This document shows, one piece after another, positions 59,206 through 64,000 of a stretch of 64,000 nucleotides of DNA (the first letter of the stretch is position 1; each line of letters opens with the position of its first letter). The notes under the pieces are model-generated. The model was not told where the DNA came from. It ran no database searches and saw only the letters and a list, made by a program, of their open reading frames with translations. Position numbers and translations under genes: made by a program. This DNA is from Polytrichum commune. Its lineage: Eukaryota; Streptophyta; Polytrichopsida; Polytrichales; Polytrichaceae. Location of the stretch: the NCBI GenBank assembly GCA_950295325.1, contig OX485809.1, positions 36,399,081 to 36,463,080 on the forward strand. Direction: 5' to 3'.

Positions 59206-61429
59206 ATTAGTGTTACTTTGAATGTGGCAGTGTTTTGCATCCGAGGGGCCCCACCTTCTTGTGGTGGGTGCATTTTCTTGGTTCTTTATGCATTTGGCAT
59301 TGGCTTTGTTGGCCTTCTATCTCAAAATATAAAATTTTATATATATATATATATATCGGGACAATATCTTGCTTGTCATTTTCAACTCTAAAATTTGGTC
59401 AGCAAGGTCATTATGTTGAACACCATAAACATGTGTTGCATGGCACGGCAAATCATTCATGGTGTGTCAAGAGCCGAGATATAAAACATACACCTTATGC
59501 CAAGGTTGTCGGTCCCATAATCATGGGAATGAGGTAAATCATAGAAATCTAGGGAAACAAGATGGCAAGCAAGTGCAACTTTCGTGACCTATCATGATGC
59601 CGCACACATCTTGTACATTACCCATTGGCGAGAAGGTTGTTGAAAAGGTTCCTCCCACATGAATGAAATTGAAAGACATCTTTGCGGATGTCAATGTTGA
59701 TGGTGAGAAGGCTCGATTGGAGCCAATATTGTTGTCCAAACTTAACACAATAATAGAAACAAAGTTTAGTAAGTACATTATACAAGGACAAGGTGATTGC
59801 AAATTTTCTTGATGTTCTAAATATGAGATGTTGAAGCGGCTTTGGGATGCAAATACAAATGACACCAAGTCATATGTGAGGACGAAGATTAAAAAAAATT
59901 AAATTTTTTTAAAAAAAAACCTTAAATCAATGTGGGTTGTGAAGGCTCTCATGGAGTCAAGTTTTGTTACAAAAAATGACCATTCCATCATATTCAAATT
60001 CAATAATATGCTCCAACATCCTCGGGGGGTGCACTTTACTAAACTTGTACGAGTCCACGTGAGTGCACAGGAGGGGTATTGATTTGGACCTTGCCGTATT
60101 ACGTATACATACAATAGACACATTTAGAACTGAAAATTATTCACGTATACTTACATTAAACATATATTTAAAACGGAATACATCTGTATACAAAGATATC
60201 TAGACATTTAACCTCTCGTATATAGGGGGTTTTTAGGAGGGGTCATGAACGCACGTGGTTCTCAAACATAATATACAGTGCACCCCCCGAGCCAACATCA
60301 AGAAAATAGAGAAATATTGACCATAGATATTGGATGGGATACAATGAAAACCTTAAAGTGGAAGGTTGATACAAAATGCACTCCTTGTTGGATAGGTACC
60401 AATAGTATATTGATTGTATTAGAACCACATAGAACTCGTGGAGATGAACTCAACTCTGCAGAATCCAGAAGCACCTTCAAACTCTCCTCGAAACTCCTCT
60501 TTAGATCTTCTCAATAATTGATGTAGGTGCTTTCAAGTTTCATTATATATAATAAATGATTCACACTCTCACGTCCTAGCGTTGATATACACAACGAACT
60601 CAACAACTTCCAATTTCATCATAGATGGAGCAATTGAGTCCCATCACTTGTATCAACTTAGCCATAGACAATTGTGCATGCTTGTGCAACCTTGGATGAC
60701 AACAATCACATCCTAGTGGAAGAAGAAGAGAGATATTGGGAACCTGCACAGAGAAAGCATGCAAATATACCATTGATCTATCCTCCAAGGTGTCAACTCT
60801 TATAAATGAGCAAATGGTCTTTCTAATCAAGGACAACCCAATCTTCGAAGAGGCATCCAACATTGACACTTCAGGCCCTTGCTACCATGGATGTGAAAAA
60901 ATGACAATCAACACCTTCATCCCCTTCTTCTCTTACCTCAATCGTTGCAAAATCTTTGATTTTTAATAAAGATTTTTTGAACACAATCTACTAGTCTTGC
61001 CAATAAATGTTAATGCACATGCTCCCACAACTAATGCACTTACTACACAAGCTCAAATTCATATTTCCCGCATGTTCTTAAGTAATGACACTCATATAAA
61101 CTACGTCATTAGGTCAAGGCAATATTTTTCATGCCTTCACTCTTCAACCTTCCACCATTTCATCCATACTCATGTAACATTAGTTTTGTACAAAATAAAC
61201 AAAGGGTTATAAGACGCTTCTCAAATATGTCTTCAATTACTACGACAATCAAAACCATAACTATAAACCCCAACTCATTGGCCGAAACACAAAACACTCA
61301 TCTCCTCCAAAACCTCCTCTCCTCTCCTCTCCTCTCCTCTATGTTGAACCAAAACCTCAAAACCATCATACATGCATCCCGGAAAAAACCATGTGATCAA
61401 CAAACAAAGAAATTCAATATCACACCTAA
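59206..61429. other. Gene-free sequence
   Basis: Holds a (TA)n run near 59340-59356 and a pentamer microsatellite (CTCTC)n at 61314-61340. ORFs of 60-138 codons show no domains. No supportable gene. Confidence 0.4.
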
Positions 61430-61921
61430 GGGCCACTTCACACACGAGAGTGAGAACCGTAACCTTCAAGCACTCTCACTGGTGGAAAAGATGGAGTTGG
61501 TCCAAGTTCGTTTCACACTACGCTTGAGGGACCAACGGAGTATGTGAATGCAAGATGGATGTATAGTCTACATGGATTCCTACATGGCATCAAATGAATC
61601 ATGTTTCATGGTCACTTGGATTATTTTCAAAAACCACCTCTTGGAAGTAGGCCTAACACTAAACCAAGAGACCATGGCACTCCGAAATTTCATAACCGTT
61701 GATTTATTATATTGTATCATGTGTGAGGACCCTACATGAATAGAAATGCATTGAAATAGCATTTGGTTGAGGGCCCGGTCACATATGACTTCACACTACA
61801 CTTGAGGATCCGTGACCACACTACATGATTTTGAAGGTGTGTTGGAATGGCCATTGGACAATTTCTTTTGGGATCTCACAATTTCATGGTCACGGCTCTT
61901 GGCTTGTGTGTGAAGTGGCCC
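61430..61921. mobile_element. PIF/Harbinger-type MITE, diverged relative of 32203-32711
   Basis: Ends GGGCCACTTCACACAC and its inverted complement GTGTGTGAAGTGGCCC, flanked by TAA on both sides (61427-61429 and 61922-61924). The subterminal motif ATTTCATGGTCACGGCTCTT is shared with the element at 32203. It is 492 bp with no transposase. Confidence 0.8.
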
Positions 61922-63407
61922 TAAGCATACATTCAACCTAAGATTCTTCTTGATAAGAAGAGGGGACATCGAAAGCTTCTAAATGCAATCTCGCAACTCA
62001 TGCAAAACTTCTCAAGGAAAATGAAACAACAATGCAACAAGTACCTCCAAAAAATACCATTACGCCAAGGCTTGCATACACACATCTAACCAAAATCTTC
62101 TTCTCCTTTACAAATTTAAACCATCACCATGCACACAACAAATCCAATACCCACATTCTATTAACCACTATGAGGCATGTAGAAATTTCTACCTCCCTAC
62201 GTTGGTTTGGTTTGGTTTTTCGTATTTACTCCATTCTTCAATAATCCTACTCAAGCTCACCAAAATGCACACAATATCTCCCATGCACAATACAACCTCA
62301 TAATGCACCACATCATCCACACTATCCGTCACAACCTTAAACCTCAACACACCCATCAAACAATCATCCCAACACTCACACAATCTCCATCCAACATTAC
62401 ACAAAGACATACAACACCTCATTTCCCACACTCACCTTACACTATCATAAGTTTCCATAATACATGGGACAATTCAGACCTCCTCTTCCACGCACGTGAT
62501 ATATCATCACACCCGGAATTATCAACTTAATACTCAAAACATGTCCAAAACCTTCAAATAAAGACACAACAAATACTACATCAACAATTCTACCAAATTT
62601 AAACTAGAATATGCACACCTTGTGGACACCTTCCTACCCACCCTAAAGAGTATCCCCCACCATAAACTTCAACTTATGCACCTAATTAGACACTCACACC
62701 TACTAAACATACACCACATCCATCACCTCCTCTACACACTAAGTATCCCAATAAATCCTATCATGGCACAATGTCATCTCACTCTCTAAAATGGCTTCCC
62801 AACACGAAGCCTTATCATACAAAGGTGCCTTAAACTCCTAAGACTACCCCTAAGCCCGTTCACCATGTCATCTCCTATATCACAAATGTTCATTGCCTCA
62901 CAAACTCCATAATTTCTTACCAAAGGTCTATATGACCATATTAAAAACAACTAAAGTAACACTATACCCACATACACGACCATACACCCTACCTACCATG
63001 AACCCATCATACAAGAAGCCCTAAAGTTCTAAAAAATATACCCAATTTCTTCCACACCCTACAACCATTTTCAACCCTCCCCTGCCCCTCCTCCAACACA
63101 AACACGCAACTTCCTAATTCTTTGAACCCATCACATGTCTCACATAGAATTGCAGACACCTCAACACCTACCTCAAAGACTTCCACCAAGTCACCAATAT
63201 CAAAGATACTCCCTCACTACTTATATTCATACAAGAGACAAAAATTCCCATGATAGAAAAATCAACAAGATACATAGACATCCAATTCCCTTCTTACAGA
63301 ATCATATATAATAACACATTAGATGCCATAAATGTCTAAAACGGCCATACATACAACATGCCCCCACAATGGGAGGGCTAATTACCATGACACACAAAAC
63401 CATCACC

Positions 63408-63431
63408 TTTAGGGTTTAGGGTTTAGGGTTT
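63408..63431 (+). repeat. Interstitial telomere-like repeat inside the LINE relic
   Basis: Three consecutive TTTAGGG units plus TTT interrupt the endonuclease-coding segment between the residues THKTITF and the continuation that begins CCTTCGCAAGC. Confidence 0.85.
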
Positions 63432-63803
63432 CCTTCGCAAGCAACATCAAATTAAAAACCCCCACAAAACTCGCACCTTACTTCCAAACATTATTATGCT
63501 AGCAAACCTCTCACACCCACCCTAATCATCCACCTATACATGCCCTCTCATGAAGAAGACCTTCTTTTAACTCCCCGAATCCAACACACAATCACCTAAA
63601 CACTCAACTCACACCCAACATGCCTCCCATTACTAGCCAACAATTTCAACAGAGACATCTTCCTCTTCGGCCAACTAGCACAACAAAACCCTCTCCCCCC
63701 CCCCCCATTAATAATACATAAAATTTAAAATGACATAGAATGGACAACACTTACCACCTCACTCAACCTAACACCTATCCATACCTCACTAAGCAAGGAA
63801 ATC

Positions 63804-63804
<1 letters not shown>

Positions 63805-63840
<36 letters not shown>
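63805..63840. repeat. (AC)n microsatellite
   Basis: About 18 uninterrupted AC units. Confidence 0.95.
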
Positions 63841-63841
<1 letters not shown>

Positions 63842-64000
63842 GCTTCATAGATGGCTTCTACATCTCTAACACATCTCTAACACATACCACACATCCCAAC
63901 ATTGCCACACAAATACACAACTTCATCTAAATGCAAACCATTTCCCTATTACCCTCCACCTCCCTCCTCACTTCCTAGTTCGGAGACCCCTGAAAATACA

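Larger units (their letters stand above)
61950..64000 (+). pseudogene. Decayed LINE ORF2 (AP-endonuclease) region, inverted copy
   Basis: The plus strand encodes GLITMTHKTITF near 63374-63410, then KPLTPTLIIHLYMPSHEED near 63500-63555, matching the minus-strand LINE at 16984-18840. Upstream (62207-62530) is a longer open stretch rich in His, Asn, Thr and Pro. Many stops and frameshifts follow. The plus strand is A+C rich, mirroring the G+T richness of the other copy. The element runs off the window end. No RT motif seen. Confidence 0.6.

Overview
The window is nuclear DNA of a land plant. Four spliced genes have GT-AG introns of plant size, encode plant-type proteins (an NPH3/RPT2 protein, a GH5 glucan hydrolase with a fascin-like insert, an LTP-fold protein, a photolyase-like/alpha-beta-hydrolase fusion), and plant-type TTTAGGG motifs occur. 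Moderate introns and abundant decayed repeats would suit a seed-free vascular plant such as a lycophyte, but that placement is inference; no species can be named from sequence alone. All exon boundaries were read by eye from splice signals, reading phase and family resemblance.

Layout. 1-4.7 kb: repeats (foldback element, Stowaway-like MITE, dispersed repeats). 4.75-11.76 kb: NPH3/BTB gene on the plus strand, six coding exons, 914 aa, with two foldback MITEs in its introns. 11.8-16.5 kb: repeats, twin palindromes, two fragments of one pogo/Tigger-like transposase. 16.9-20.9 kb: decayed LINE on the minus strand. 20.9-26.4 kb: no gene recognised. 26.4-27.35 kb: a GC-rich block made of consecutive stem-loops. 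27.4-41.1 kb: repeat-rich, holding a tRNA-Val-derived SINE, a formate dehydrogenase exon fragment, a PIF/Harbinger-type MITE with perfect terminal repeats, and a pair of inverted 260-bp arms.

41.2-57.5 kb is gene-dense: a GH5 glucanase-like gene (plus), a small secreted LTP-domain gene with a transmembrane tail (plus), and, convergent with it, a 14-exon gene (minus) fusing a plastid-targeted photolyase-like domain to an alpha/beta hydrolase. These loci are full of local tandem duplications (250-320 bp in promoters, 150-250 bp in introns). Two of them, in different genes, duplicated an intron 3' end together with the start of the next exon, leaving rows of decoy acceptor sites.

57.5-64 kb: repeats again, including a tRNA-derived SINE, a second PIF/Harbinger-type MITE and a second copy of the LINE endonuclease region, on the plus strand, with a telomere-like repeat inside it. 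The genes show no operon-like functional link. They are an ordinary euchromatic cluster (light-signalling adaptor, wall glucan hydrolase, lipid-transfer-type surface protein, plastid hydrolase) between repeat-rich stretches.
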